Shown here piece by piece: positions 1-6,294 of a stretch of DNA of 25,983 nucleotides. The notes under the pieces were generated by a model. That model saw only the letters and a program-made list of their open reading frames with translations, was not told where the DNA came from and made no database searches. The stretch lies in the NCBI RefSeq assembly GCF_029933015.1, contig NZ_JAOZOZ010000006.1:1-25983 (forward strand). The letters are read 5' to 3'. Source of the stretch: Hydrogenimonas sp. Its GTDB lineage: Bacteria > Campylobacterota > Campylobacteria > Campylobacterales > Hydrogenimonadaceae. Each line of letters begins with the position of its first letter. Within the stretch, counting starts at the first letter, position 1. Position numbers and translations under genes: made by a program.

Positions 1-122
1 GGTCGGATCTCGATATCGAGCTGCGGGTTGCTGATGATCTCTTCGAGCATGTTCGCGCTCGCACCTGTGGTCGCTACCGTCGCTGCCATAACTGCAGCAA
101 GGCTCATCTTGATTGTCTTCAT
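1..122 (-). CDS. Secreted protein, possibly an outer-membrane porin (5' end only)
   Basis: The first 40 codons of a leftward gene are visible; the rest lies beyond the window. The protein starts MKTIKMSLAAVMAATVATTG and continues with ASA, a typical Sec signal peptide of about 23 residues with an A-S-A cleavage site, followed by NMLEEIISNPQLDIEIR. A GGGAG ribosome site lies six bases before the ATG. Short Lys-rich signal peptides of this sort, ending just before a segment that enters the first beta-strand, are common in Campylobacterota porins of the OprD-like type. That assignment is inference from a fragment; no barrel is visible. The gene is divergent from the lipoprotein at 396. Its upstream region has a -10 element at 219-224 and an FNR-type palindrome at 248-261, so expression probably responds to oxygen, nitrogen oxides or another Crp/Fnr signal. 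Confidence 0.55.
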   Translation of the reverse strand, partial: MKTIKMSLAAVMAATVATTGASANMLEEIISNPQLDIEIR

Positions 123-145
123 TCTTACTCCCTTTGAAGAATTTG

Positions 146-165
146 GTTTAACCGTTCCGGTCAAC
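146..165 (-). other. Stem-loop in the leader of the leftward gene
   Basis: The minus-strand RNA contains GUUGACCG-GAA-CGGUUAAAC, which can pair over seven base pairs (one G-U) with a GAA loop. It ends about ten bases upstream of the GGGAG ribosome site. It could modulate translation or mRNA stability; no known riboswitch is recognised. Confidence 0.3.
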
Positions 166-218
166 TCTATATATTTAAAAAAATATACAGAATAGACAGG
201 AACGTCGTCCAATTTTCG

Positions 219-224
219 ATTTTA
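219..224 (-). promoter_or_regulatory. -10 element of the leftward secreted-protein gene
   Basis: Read on the minus strand this is TAAAAT preceded by GGTG, an extended -10 (TGn before the hexamer). Transcription would start near 212-213, giving a leader of about 90 bases before the ATG at 122. No good -35 hexamer is present, which suits an activator-dependent promoter. The FNR-type site at 248-261 is centred about 41.5-42.5 bases upstream of the inferred start. Confidence 0.5.
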
Positions 225-247
225 CACCTAATCAGGAGACCATATCC

Positions 248-261
248 TTGATATAAATCAA
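248..261. promoter_or_regulatory. Perfect FNR-type operator (TTGAT-N4-ATCAA)
   Basis: The 14 bases TTGATATAAATCAA match the FNR/DNR consensus TTGAT-N4-ATCAA without mismatch. The site lies in the divergent region between the leftward secreted-protein gene and the rightward lipoprotein gene. Its centre, 254.5, is near -41.5 of the inferred leftward transcript, the classical class II activator position. It is about 120 bases from the inferred rightward start, so regulation of the leftward gene is more likely. Which Crp/Fnr-family protein binds cannot be read from this window. Confidence 0.65.
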
Positions 262-341
262 GAAAAATTGATGACTTGATTAATTTCCGGTTATGTTAGC
301 ATAAAAAATCTTAAGCGACAAAGCAATTTGCTCTTTTCAGC

Positions 342-369
342 TTCAAAATATCTTTCTTTTCGATAGAAT
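342..369 (+). promoter_or_regulatory. Probable promoter of the lipoprotein/ATP-grasp pair
   Basis: TTCAAA at 342-347 and TAGAAT at 364-369 are separated by 16 bases. Transcription would begin near 376, leaving a leader of about 20 bases that contains the GGAGAAGAGG ribosome site (384-393). The match to the sigma-70 consensus is moderate. Confidence 0.4.
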
Positions 370-395
370 GCTGAAAAAGTAACGGAGAAGAGGTT

Positions 396-1013
396 TTGAA
401 ACACTATATAAAGAAAATTTCGACTTACGCCATGGTCGGATCGCTGGGAGCGATCGCGATGGTGGCCATGAGCGGGTGTGAGCAGAAACCCTCGGGAGAG
501 GGAGACGCGTTTACGCAGGCGAGCCAGAAACAGGGGGCTTTCGTCGTGATCGACGAAGTGGCGCCGGGGGAGTACAAGATCGCCGAGGAGTACCCGGCGG
601 ATACGACGCGGGTGATTCTTCGCAAACTCGACGGCACCGAAAAGATTCTCTCCAAAGAGGAGCTCGACGCACTGGTGGCCGAGGAGGCGAAGCGGATCGA
701 TGCGGGCGAATCGGCTCTGACGCAGCCGCAGATGCACGGCGGCGGTCTGAGCCTGGGGGAGGCGATCCTGGCTTCGGCGGCTGGCGCCATCATCGGCAGC
801 TGGATCGGCAGCAAGCTCTTCAACAACCCCAACTACCAGCAGAACCGTCAGCGAAGCTACAAGTCGCCGTCGGCCTATCAGCGCAGCGTCAACAGTTTCA
901 ACAAAGCGAAAAAATCCCGTACTTCCACCACGAAGAGCAGGTCGGGCCGATCGGGCTTTTTCGGCGGCAGAAGCGGTTCGAGCCGCTCCACCTTCGGAAG
1001 CTTCGGCGGCTGA
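396..1013 (+). CDS. UPF0323 family lipoprotein
   Basis: A 205-residue predicted lipoprotein of the UPF0323 family known from Campylobacter and Helicobacter (function unknown). The start is a TTG three bases after GGAGAAGAGG. The N-terminus has a Lys-rich n-region, a hydrophobic core and a lipobox Met-Ser-Gly-Cys with the lipidated Cys at residue 28; Glu follows, so outer-membrane sorting is likely. The middle holds a small Gly/Ala-rich hydrophobic stretch (about residues 124-145). The last 45 residues are a low-complexity basic Ser/Arg/Thr/Gly tail with FGG repeats, ending in Gly-Gly. The layout resembles the E. coli lipoprotein YgiB (DUF1190), which also has a glycine-rich middle, an RSG-rich tail and a Gly-Gly end. 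The ligase-like gene starts three bases after the stop, so the two products probably act together. Family call is firm; role is not known. Confidence 0.85.
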   Translation: MKHYIKKISTYAMVGSLGAIAMVAMSGCEQKPSGEGDAFTQASQKQGAFVVIDEVAPGEYKIAEEYPADTTRVILRKLDGTEKILSKEELDALVAEEAKRIDAGESALTQPQMHGGGLSLGEAILASAAGAIIGSWIGSKLFNNPNYQQNRQRSYKSPSAYQRSVNSFNKAKKSRTSTTKSRSGRSGFFGGRSGSSRSTFGSFGG

Positions 1014-1016
1014 TCG

Positions 1017-2192
1017 ATGGTGAAACTCGAAAAGCTGCAGCCTCTGACGGCTGAGTTTCTGGAGGGTCTCGGTTTTCACTGGCATACCGACCGTGACGGT
1101 TCCGCCTACGTGGCCGACGAGGCGGTCGTCGTCACCGAAGCGGAGGCGGAAGGCTACTACGAAGCGGCCAACGAACTCTACGACATGTTCGTCGAAGCGG
1201 GGGAGTATGTCGTGGAGAACAACCTTTTCCACGAGATCGGCATCCCTTTCAATCTGGTCGACGCGGTGAAAAAGAGCTGGGAGAACGACGTGCACTGGCA
1301 CATCTACGGACGTTTCGATTTCGCCGGAGGTATCGACGGGAAACCGGTCAAACTGCTGGAGTTCAACGCCGACACCCCGACGGCGCTTTTCGAGACGGCC
1401 ATCGTCCAGTGGGCGCTGCTCAAGGCCAACGGCCTCGACGAGGCGGCCCAGTTCAACAACGTCTACGAAGCGATACGGGACAATTTCCGCAGACTCATCG
1501 TCCTCGACGGCGACGTGGAGGAGTTCGAACGCCATTACGAGGGGTGGAAGATCCTCTTCAGCTCCATAAGGGGCGATATCGAAGACGAAAACACGACCCG
1601 TCTGCTGCAGAAGATGGCCGACGACGCCGGGTTTCACACCGCTTTCGCTTTCGTGGACGAAGTGACCTTTTCGGAGGATGAGGGGATCTTCTACGACGAT
1701 GAAAGGTACGAATACTGGTTCAAACTGATTCCCTGGGAGACGATCGCCGTCGAGGAGAGCGACCTGGCGAGGATCCTGACGAAGATCATGGAAAACCAGA
1801 AAGCGATCATCCTCAATCCAGCCTATACGCTGATGTTCCAGTCCAAGGCGATGATGAAGATATTGTGGGATCTTTTCCCCGAACATCCCCTGCTGCTGGA
1901 GACCTCCTTCGAGCCGATCGGCAGGAAACAGGTGAAAAAGCCCTTTTTCGGACGGGAAGGGGGCGGCGTGCAGATTCTGGACGCCGACGGAAATCTGCTC
2001 GAGGAGGGGGCCGAGATCTACACCGACCAGCCCGCCGTCTATCAGGCCTACGAGCCGCTGCCGGAAGACGGCGAGGGGAGGCACTACCAGGCGGGGGTCT
2101 TTTTCGCCTACGAAGGGTGCGGACTGGGATACCGCCGGGGCGGAGCGATCCTGGGCAACATGAGCAAGTTCGTCAGCCACCTGATCGCATGA
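1017..2192 (+). CDS. Glutathionylspermidine-synthase-like ATP-grasp ligase
   Basis: A 391-residue protein matching only the C-terminal synthetase half of E. coli Gss; the amidase half is absent, as in E. coli YgiC and YjfC. Family members use ATP to activate a carboxylate and form an amide bond. Recognisable landmarks are FNADTPT at 116-122 (substrate and Mg site), the NPAYTLMFQSKAMMKILWDLF segment beginning near residue 261 (family pattern 'P..k.i.qSKa.l..LW.lfP'), and the GREG turn at 312-315 following the KK of the ATP-binding strand. Start is ATG 1017; a GTG at 1020 is the alternative, and the ribosome site is weak, suggesting coupling to the lipoprotein gene three bases upstream. The true substrate is unknown. 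Glutathione-spermidine conjugation is not assured, and the partner lipoprotein is a plausible substrate. Its last 20 bases overlap the tail of bioD on the other strand. Confidence 0.85.
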   Translation: MVKLEKLQPLTAEFLEGLGFHWHTDRDGSAYVADEAVVVTEAEAEGYYEAANELYDMFVEAGEYVVENNLFHEIGIPFNLVDAVKKSWENDVHWHIYGRFDFAGGIDGKPVKLLEFNADTPTALFETAIVQWALLKANGLDEAAQFNNVYEAIRDNFRRLIVLDGDVEEFERHYEGWKILFSSIRGDIEDENTTRLLQKMADDAGFHTAFAFVDEVTFSEDEGIFYDDERYEYWFKLIPWETIAVEESDLARILTKIMENQKAIILNPAYTLMFQSKAMMKILWDLFPEHPLLLETSFEPIGRKQVKKPFFGREGGGVQILDADGNLLEEGAEIYTDQPAVYQAYEPLPEDGEGRHYQAGVFFAYEGCGLGYRRGGAILGNMSKFVSHLIA

Positions 2193-2859
2193 GTCTATCA
2201 AGACACCTGCCGCTCTCTTCCGGCAGGAGGCAGTGGTCGATGCGGGCGGCGCGGTAGTAGGGGCGCGTGACCTTTTCGAAATCCTCACGCTCTTCTTGGA
2301 GGTTGACGGCCAGATCGGAACCGATGCCGCGGTTTCGCAGCGCCTCGATGCTCAGCAGCGTGTCGTTGATCGATCCCAGACGCCCCGGGGCGACGAGAAG
2401 GGTATGGGCATCGAAGAGCCGGGGCAGATCGATCATGAAGCGTTCCCCGTCGATCGGGACCATCAGACCCCCGGCCCCTTCTATGAAAAGTATGTCGCAG
2501 AGCCGCTCCACCTCTTTCATCTTCTCTTCCAGATAGTCGTATCTTATCTTCGTCTCCCCTTTCGCCACGAAGGGGGCGGCGGGCAGCCCGAAACGGTAGG
2601 GGACGATATCCCCGACGGCGAGTCTTTCCGTGTCGGGATTGAGCCTCCGCATGGCGTGCAGAAGCTTCAGCCCGTCCGCCGGCCCCTTTGGGGTGACGCC
2701 CGTCTCGATCGGCTTGAAGGCGGCGGGACGCAGGCCGCGCCGGGCTGCCTCCTCCATCAGCAGCAGGATCGTGTGGGTCTTTCCGATATCGGTGTTGGTG
2801 GCGGTGACGAAGATTCTGATGCGAACTCCTTGGGCTCTGATAGTGTGCAATTTTAGCAC
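2173..2859 (-). CDS. bioD: Dethiobiotin synthetase BioD
   Basis: Catalyses ATP- and CO2-dependent ring closure of 7,8-diaminopelargonate to dethiobiotin, the penultimate step of biotin synthesis. The typical N-terminal P-loop TNTDIGKTH is present, followed by FKPIETG, the Mg-binding IEGAGGLMVPI segment and GSINDTLLSIEALR, all standard BioD blocks. The extent given uses the first canonical start in frame, GTG at 2859; TTG at 2850 is another. Both lack a ribosome site and lie within or beside a likely -10 (TGCTAAAAT). A strong AAGGAG at 2831-2826 instead sits five bases before an ATC codon at 2820-2818, exactly where BioD proteins usually begin (IRIFVTATNTDIGKT). The native start may therefore be a non-canonical AUC, giving 215 residues. 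The gene is alone, converging on the ATP-grasp gene with a 20-base tail overlap and no terminator between them. Confidence 0.9.
   Translation of the reverse strand: MLKLHTIRAQGVRIRIFVTATNTDIGKTHTILLLMEEAARRGLRPAAFKPIETGVTPKGPADGLKLLHAMRRLNPDTERLAVGDIVPYRFGLPAAPFVAKGETKIRYDYLEEKMKEVERLCDILFIEGAGGLMVPIDGERFMIDLPRLFDAHTLLVAPGRLGSINDTLLSIEALRNRGIGSDLAVNLQEEREDFEKVTRPYYRAARIDHCLLPEESGRCLDRLMRSGG
2850..2858 (-). promoter_or_regulatory. Extended -10 promoter of bioD
   Basis: On the minus strand TGCTAAAAT gives a TGn extended -10 with hexamer TAAAAT. Transcription would start near 2843, downstream of the canonical GTG and TTG codons and upstream of the AAGGAG at 2831-2826. No convincing -35 is seen. 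Confidence 0.5.
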
Positions 2860-2888
2860 AGGCCCTTACCGAATCGCCGTGTGCAAAC

Positions 2889-2916
2889 TTGAAAATTTTT
2901 TAAATTATGGTATACT
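2889..2916 (+). promoter_or_regulatory. Sigma-70 promoter of the clpS operon
   Basis: TTGAAA at 2889-2894, a 16-base AT-rich spacer, and TATACT at 2911-2916 preceded by TGG (extended -10). Transcription would begin near 2923, with a leader of about 33 bases carrying AAGGAG at 2944-2949 before the clpS TTG. Confidence 0.65.
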
Positions 2917-2955
2917 TAAATTAAACTAAAACAGCGAACCCTCAAGGAGTTTGGA

Positions 2956-3255
2956 TTGGCGCAAAAAGAGTGGGTTGAAAGTGAAAGTCAGGTCGATCTC
3001 GAAGAGCCTGAACTATACAAGGTGATCATGTGGAACGACGATTATACCACGATGGATTTCGTCGTGGAGGTTTTGGCCGATATTTTCCACAAGAGCTACG
3101 AAGAGGCGGTCGAGATCATGCTTGCGATCCACGAGCAGGGCAAAGGCGTCTGCGGGACCTATACCTACGAGATAGCGGAAACGAAGGTCCATCAGACGAT
3201 CAAACGTGCCCGAGCCAATGAATTTCCGCTGCGCGTCACGATGGAGAAAGAGTGA
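2956..3255 (+). CDS. clpS: ATP-dependent Clp protease adaptor ClpS
   Basis: A 99-residue N-degron recogniser that binds destabilising N-terminal residues (Leu, Phe, Trp, Tyr) and delivers them to ClpA. The start is TTG, six bases after AAGGAG. The flexible N-terminal extension (residues 1 to about 20) is rich in acidic residues. The folded core then shows YKVIMWNDDYTTMDFVVEVL, which contains the Asn-Asp-Asp and Met residues forming the degron pocket, and the conserved IHEQGKGVCGTYTYEIAETK block that contacts ClpA. Length and motifs are normal for the family. It is the first gene of the clpS-smORF-clpA-aat operon, and its stop overlaps a GTG that could open a 40-codon ORF. Confidence 0.95.
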   Translation: MAQKEWVESESQVDLEEPELYKVIMWNDDYTTMDFVVEVLADIFHKSYEEAVEIMLAIHEQGKGVCGTYTYEIAETKVHQTIKRARANEFPLRVTMEKE

Positions 3256-3374
3256 AGATTCTTGATGAACGAACGTGCGGCACCACAGAGACTTCCGAAA
3301 GGGAAGCCGATTTCAGTGAAACGGTATCCGAAGGTTCGGAACCGTTCATTTTACGGAGGAAAAAGAAGTTATGA
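3252..3374 (+). CDS. Candidate small protein between clpS and clpA (40 aa)
   Basis: This frame is too short for ordinary gene calling and fills the whole clpS-clpA gap. It opens with GTG at 3252, overlapping the clpS stop by four bases (GTGA), and closes with TGA at 3372-3374, overlapping the clpA start by four bases (ATGA). A GGAG at 3243-3246 lies five bases before the GTG. The product begins MKILDERTCGTTETSER, continues as an acidic, Ser/Glu/Thr-rich stretch, and ends FILRRKKKL with five basic residues in a row. I recognise no family. It could be a real small partner of ClpS or ClpA, a coupling leader whose translation opens the hairpin at 3320-3346 to expose the clpA ribosome site, or a chance frame. 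The double overlap and ribosome site are visible facts; expression is inference. Confidence 0.45.
   Translation: MKILDERTCGTTETSEREADFSETVSEGSEPFILRRKKKL
3292..3346 (+). other. Tandem hairpins ahead of clpA
   Basis: A small stem CTTCC-gaaag-GGAAG spans 3292-3306. A longer one spans 3320-3346: AACGGTATCCGAA pairs with TTCGGAACCGTT, twelve pairs with one bulged base (the innermost pairs must open for the loop). The clpA ribosome site GGAGG (3355-3359) follows nine bases later. There is no T-run after it, so it is not a standard terminator. It lies entirely within the small ORF at 3252-3374 and could control clpA translation relative to clpS. Confidence 0.45.
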
Positions 3375-5563
3375 TCAGTAAAGATCTCAACGACATATTC
3401 AAAGAGGCGGTCAAGTACGCCAAAATGCACCGTCACGAATACCTGACGGTCGAACACATCTTTCTGGCGATTCTGCTCTCGCCCCAGGGCGCGGAGATCC
3501 TGAAGAAAGCGGGCGCGGACATCGAGCAGATGAAGACGAGAATCAACCAGCACCTGATGACGTCGCTCAGACCCCTGCCCGAAGGGGTGGTGCGCGAACC
3601 GTTCGAAACGGTGGCGCTCTCCAGAGTCATCGAAAAGATGATCCGTCACGCCCAGAGCTCCGACAAGAAAGAGGCGAACGTGGGCGACCTGCTCGCTTCC
3701 ATCTTCAACGAGGAGCACTCCTTCGCCGTGGCGCTGATGAATTCGCAGGGGATCAACCGTCTGAGTATCCTCGAAATCATCACCGAGAACGAGCCCCAGA
3801 CCGAGGCGAAACCGAAAGAGTCGGAGAGCGAGTATCTCGACCAGTTCACGGTCAATCTCGTGGAGCGGGCCAAAGAGGGGAGGATCGATCCGGTCATCGG
3901 ACGCGACACCGAGATCGAGCGGGTCATGCAGATCCTCTGCCGCCGCAAGAAGAACAATCCGGTCCTCGTGGGCGAACCGGGTGTCGGAAAGACGGCGATC
4001 GCCGAAGGGCTCGCCCTGGCCATCGCCGAAGGCGAGGTCCCCGAGATGCTGAAAAGTACGGAGATCTTCGCCCTCGACATCGGCTCGCTGATCGCCGGGA
4101 CGAAGTACCGCGGCGATTTCGAAAAGCGGCTCAAGGGTGTGCTCCACGAGCTCGAGCAGCGTGAAAACGCCGTCCTTTTCATCGACGAGATCCACAATCT
4201 CGTCGGAGCGGGCGCCACCAACGGCGGCAGCATGGATGCGTCCAACCTGCTCAAACCGGCCCTGGCCAACGGCAATCTCAAGTGCATCGGGGCCACGACC
4301 TTCGAGGAGTACCGCAACTTCTTCGAAAAAGACCGGGCCCTGAGCCGGCGTTTCGCCAAGGTCGACGTGGCCGAACCCAGTTTCGACGATACGCTCAAGA
4401 TCCTCAAAGGTCTCAAGTACAAGTACGAGACCCATCACGACGTCCACTTCAGCGAAAAGGCGCTCAAGACGGCGATCGATCTGTCGGTCAAGTATATGCA
4501 CGAGCGTTTCCTGCCGGACAAGGCGATCGACATCATCGACGAAGTGGGCGCCTCGTTCAGGCTCAAGGCCAGAAAACGGCGCCGGGTCAACGAACGGGAT
4601 ATCGAGGATGCGGTGAGCCGCATGCTGAACCTCCCGCCGGCGCGGGTGACCAGCGACGACCTGGCGACACTGCAGAATCTCGAGAAGATCCTCAAAACCC
4701 GGGTCATCGGGCAGGACCGCGCCGTCGAAGAGGTCGCCGCGGCGATCAAACGCTCCCGTGCGGGCCTCGGCGCGCCCAACAAACCGGTGGGATCGTTCCT
4801 CTTCGCCGGGCCGACCGGTGTCGGAAAGACGGCGCTGGCCATCGAGCTGGCCGAAGCGCTGGGAGTCCACTTCGAGCGCTTCGACATGAGCGAATACATG
4901 GAGAAACACGCCGTCAGCCGGCTCATCGGCGCGCCTCCGGGCTATGTGGGCTACGAGCAGGGCGGACAGCTGACCGAAGCGATCCGCAAGCATCCCCATA
5001 CGGTGCTTCTGCTCGACGAGATCGAGAAGGCCCATCCGGATCTGATCCAGGTGCTCCTGCAGGTGATGGACAACGCGATGCTGACCGACAACACGGGCAA
5101 CCGTGCCGACTTCAAGAACGTCATCATCATCATGACCTCCAACGTCGGCGCGACGGAAGCCAACGTCATGGGATTCGGCGCGCGTAGCGAAGCCAAACAC
5201 GACACGGCGATCAAGTCGGCCTTCAGTCCGGAGTTCAGAAACCGGCTCGACGCGGTGGTGCGGTTCGACCATCTCAAACTCGAGCATGTCGAGAAGATCG
5301 TCGACAAATTCATCGACGAGCTCAACGTCCAGATGGCGGACAAAAAGATCGTCATCAGACTCTCCGAAGCCGCGAAAGCCCATCTGGCCAAAGAGGGATA
5401 CGACGAGGCGATGGGCGCCAGACCCCTGAGCCGCGTGATCGCCGAAAAGATCAAGGCGCCGCTGACCGAGGAGATCCTCTTCGGTGCGCTGCGGCACGGC
5501 GGAGAGGTCGACTTCGATGTCGAGAAAGGCAGACTCGAGTTCAAGGTAGCCGAGCGTGTCTAA
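3371..5563 (+). CDS. clpA: ClpA, AAA+ unfoldase of the ClpAP protease
   Basis: A 730-residue two-ring ATPase that unfolds substrates and threads them into ClpP; with ClpS it degrades N-degron proteins. The Clp N-domain covers about residues 1-140. The first AAA+ module has Walker A GEPGVGKT at 201-208 and Walker B LFIDE at 269-273; the second has GPTGVGKT at 480-487 and LLLDE at 546-550, followed by the sensor-1 region IIIMTSNVGA. MGFG (about residue 600) lies where the ClpP-docking IGL/IGF loop is expected. There is no long middle domain, which separates it from ClpB and fits ClpA. The ATG follows GGAGG by eleven bases and overlaps the stop of the small upstream ORF. Its end overlaps aat by eight bases. 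clpP is not in this window. Confidence 0.95.
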   Translation: MISKDLNDIFKEAVKYAKMHRHEYLTVEHIFLAILLSPQGAEILKKAGADIEQMKTRINQHLMTSLRPLPEGVVREPFETVALSRVIEKMIRHAQSSDKKEANVGDLLASIFNEEHSFAVALMNSQGINRLSILEIITENEPQTEAKPKESESEYLDQFTVNLVERAKEGRIDPVIGRDTEIERVMQILCRRKKNNPVLVGEPGVGKTAIAEGLALAIAEGEVPEMLKSTEIFALDIGSLIAGTKYRGDFEKRLKGVLHELEQRENAVLFIDEIHNLVGAGATNGGSMDASNLLKPALANGNLKCIGATTFEEYRNFFEKDRALSRRFAKVDVAEPSFDDTLKILKGLKYKYETHHDVHFSEKALKTAIDLSVKYMHERFLPDKAIDIIDEVGASFRLKARKRRRVNERDIEDAVSRMLNLPPARVTSDDLATLQNLEKILKTRVIGQDRAVEEVAAAIKRSRAGLGAPNKPVGSFLFAGPTGVGKTALAIELAEALGVHFERFDMSEYMEKHAVSRLIGAPPGYVGYEQGGQLTEAIRKHPHTVLLLDEIEKAHPDLIQVLLQVMDNAMLTDNTGNRADFKNVIIIMTSNVGATEANVMGFGARSEAKHDTAIKSAFSPEFRNRLDAVVRFDHLKLEHVEKIVDKFIDELNVQMADKKIVIRLSEAAKAHLAKEGYDEAMGARPLSRVIAEKIKAPLTEEILFGALRHGGEVDFDVEKGRLEFKVAERV

Positions 5564-6281
5564 CGGCCCGGCCATCCCCCGGCTTGGGTTCGACTACATC
5601 TTCCCCAACCCGCGCTATGCGATGAAAGAGGGGCTGCTCGCCTATGGCGGCGACCTCAATCCCGACCGCATACTGACGGCCTATCGAAAGGGGATCTTCC
5701 CCTGGTACAACGAGGGCGACCCGATTCTGTGGTGGTCGCCCGACCCGCGCCTTCTTCTCTATCCCGACGATTTCAAACTGCACAGATCTCTTCGAAAAAA
5801 ACTCAGACAGAAACGATTTAGGGTAAAATTGGACAGAAATTTCGAAGCGGTGATGCGCCACTGCGCCGACGTGCCGCGCCACGGACAGATCGGGACGTGG
5901 ATCCTGCCCGAAATCGTCGAGAGCTACAAGATGCTCCACAGCCGCGGATTCGCCCACTCCATCGAGGTCTACGACGAAAAGGACGATCTGATCGGAGGTC
6001 TCTACGGACTCAGTGTCGGACGGGCCTTTTTCGGTGAATCGATGTTTTCGCTTCGGCCCGACGGATCGAAAATCGCCCTGGCCCATTTGGTGGAGCTGGC
6101 GAAGATCTGGGAGTTCGCCTTCATCGACTGCCAGATCCCTTCCGAACACCTGAAGCGTCTGGGTGCTGTGTGTGTCGATCGCGACAGATTTCTCGACGAG
6201 CTGGAGGCGACCCAGCAGTATCTCGGGGTGCCGGGGAGCTGGCAGGAGCACGAAGCGCTGCTGCAGGAGATCAATTTTTGA
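5556..6281 (+). CDS. aat: Leucyl/phenylalanyl-tRNA-protein transferase Aat
   Basis: Transfers Leu or Phe from aminoacyl-tRNA to proteins with N-terminal Lys or Arg, creating primary N-degrons for ClpS-ClpAP. The 241-residue product shows the family blocks in order: GLLAYGGDLNPDRILTAYRK and GIFPWYNEGDPILWWSPDPR near the N-terminus, GTWILPEIVESY mid-protein, then GGLYGLSVGRAFFGESMFS, and FIDCQIPSEHLKRLGA toward the C-terminus. The start is GTG at 5556, inside the last codons of clpA (8-base overlap), pointing to translational coupling. With ClpS and ClpA upstream, this makes a complete tagging-recognition-unfolding unit in one operon, an arrangement I recall from Campylobacter as well. Confidence 0.95.
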   Translation: MSNGPAIPRLGFDYIFPNPRYAMKEGLLAYGGDLNPDRILTAYRKGIFPWYNEGDPILWWSPDPRLLLYPDDFKLHRSLRKKLRQKRFRVKLDRNFEAVMRHCADVPRHGQIGTWILPEIVESYKMLHSRGFAHSIEVYDEKDDLIGGLYGLSVGRAFFGESMFSLRPDGSKIALAHLVELAKIWEFAFIDCQIPSEHLKRLGAVCVDRDRFLDELEATQQYLGVPGSWQEHEALLQEINF

Positions 6282-6294
6282 AGGAGAGATCGGT

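Noticed and set aside
264..286. Second FNR-like site (TTGATGACTTGATT) next to the perfect one
   Set aside because: Only the left half matches; the right half differs from ATCAA at several positions, so it is not an operator by this consensus.
291..2288. A 665-codon minus-strand frame opposite the lipoprotein and ATP-grasp genes
   Set aside because: It shadows two well-supported genes, runs through the intergenic region without a ribosome site, and is rich in His/Val/Asp/Arg as expected from reading codons in reverse.
3236..5575. A 779-codon open frame on the minus strand opposite clpA
   Set aside because: It is the complement of clpA in a GC-rich gene with strong codon bias, has no recognisable domain, and clpA itself is unambiguous.
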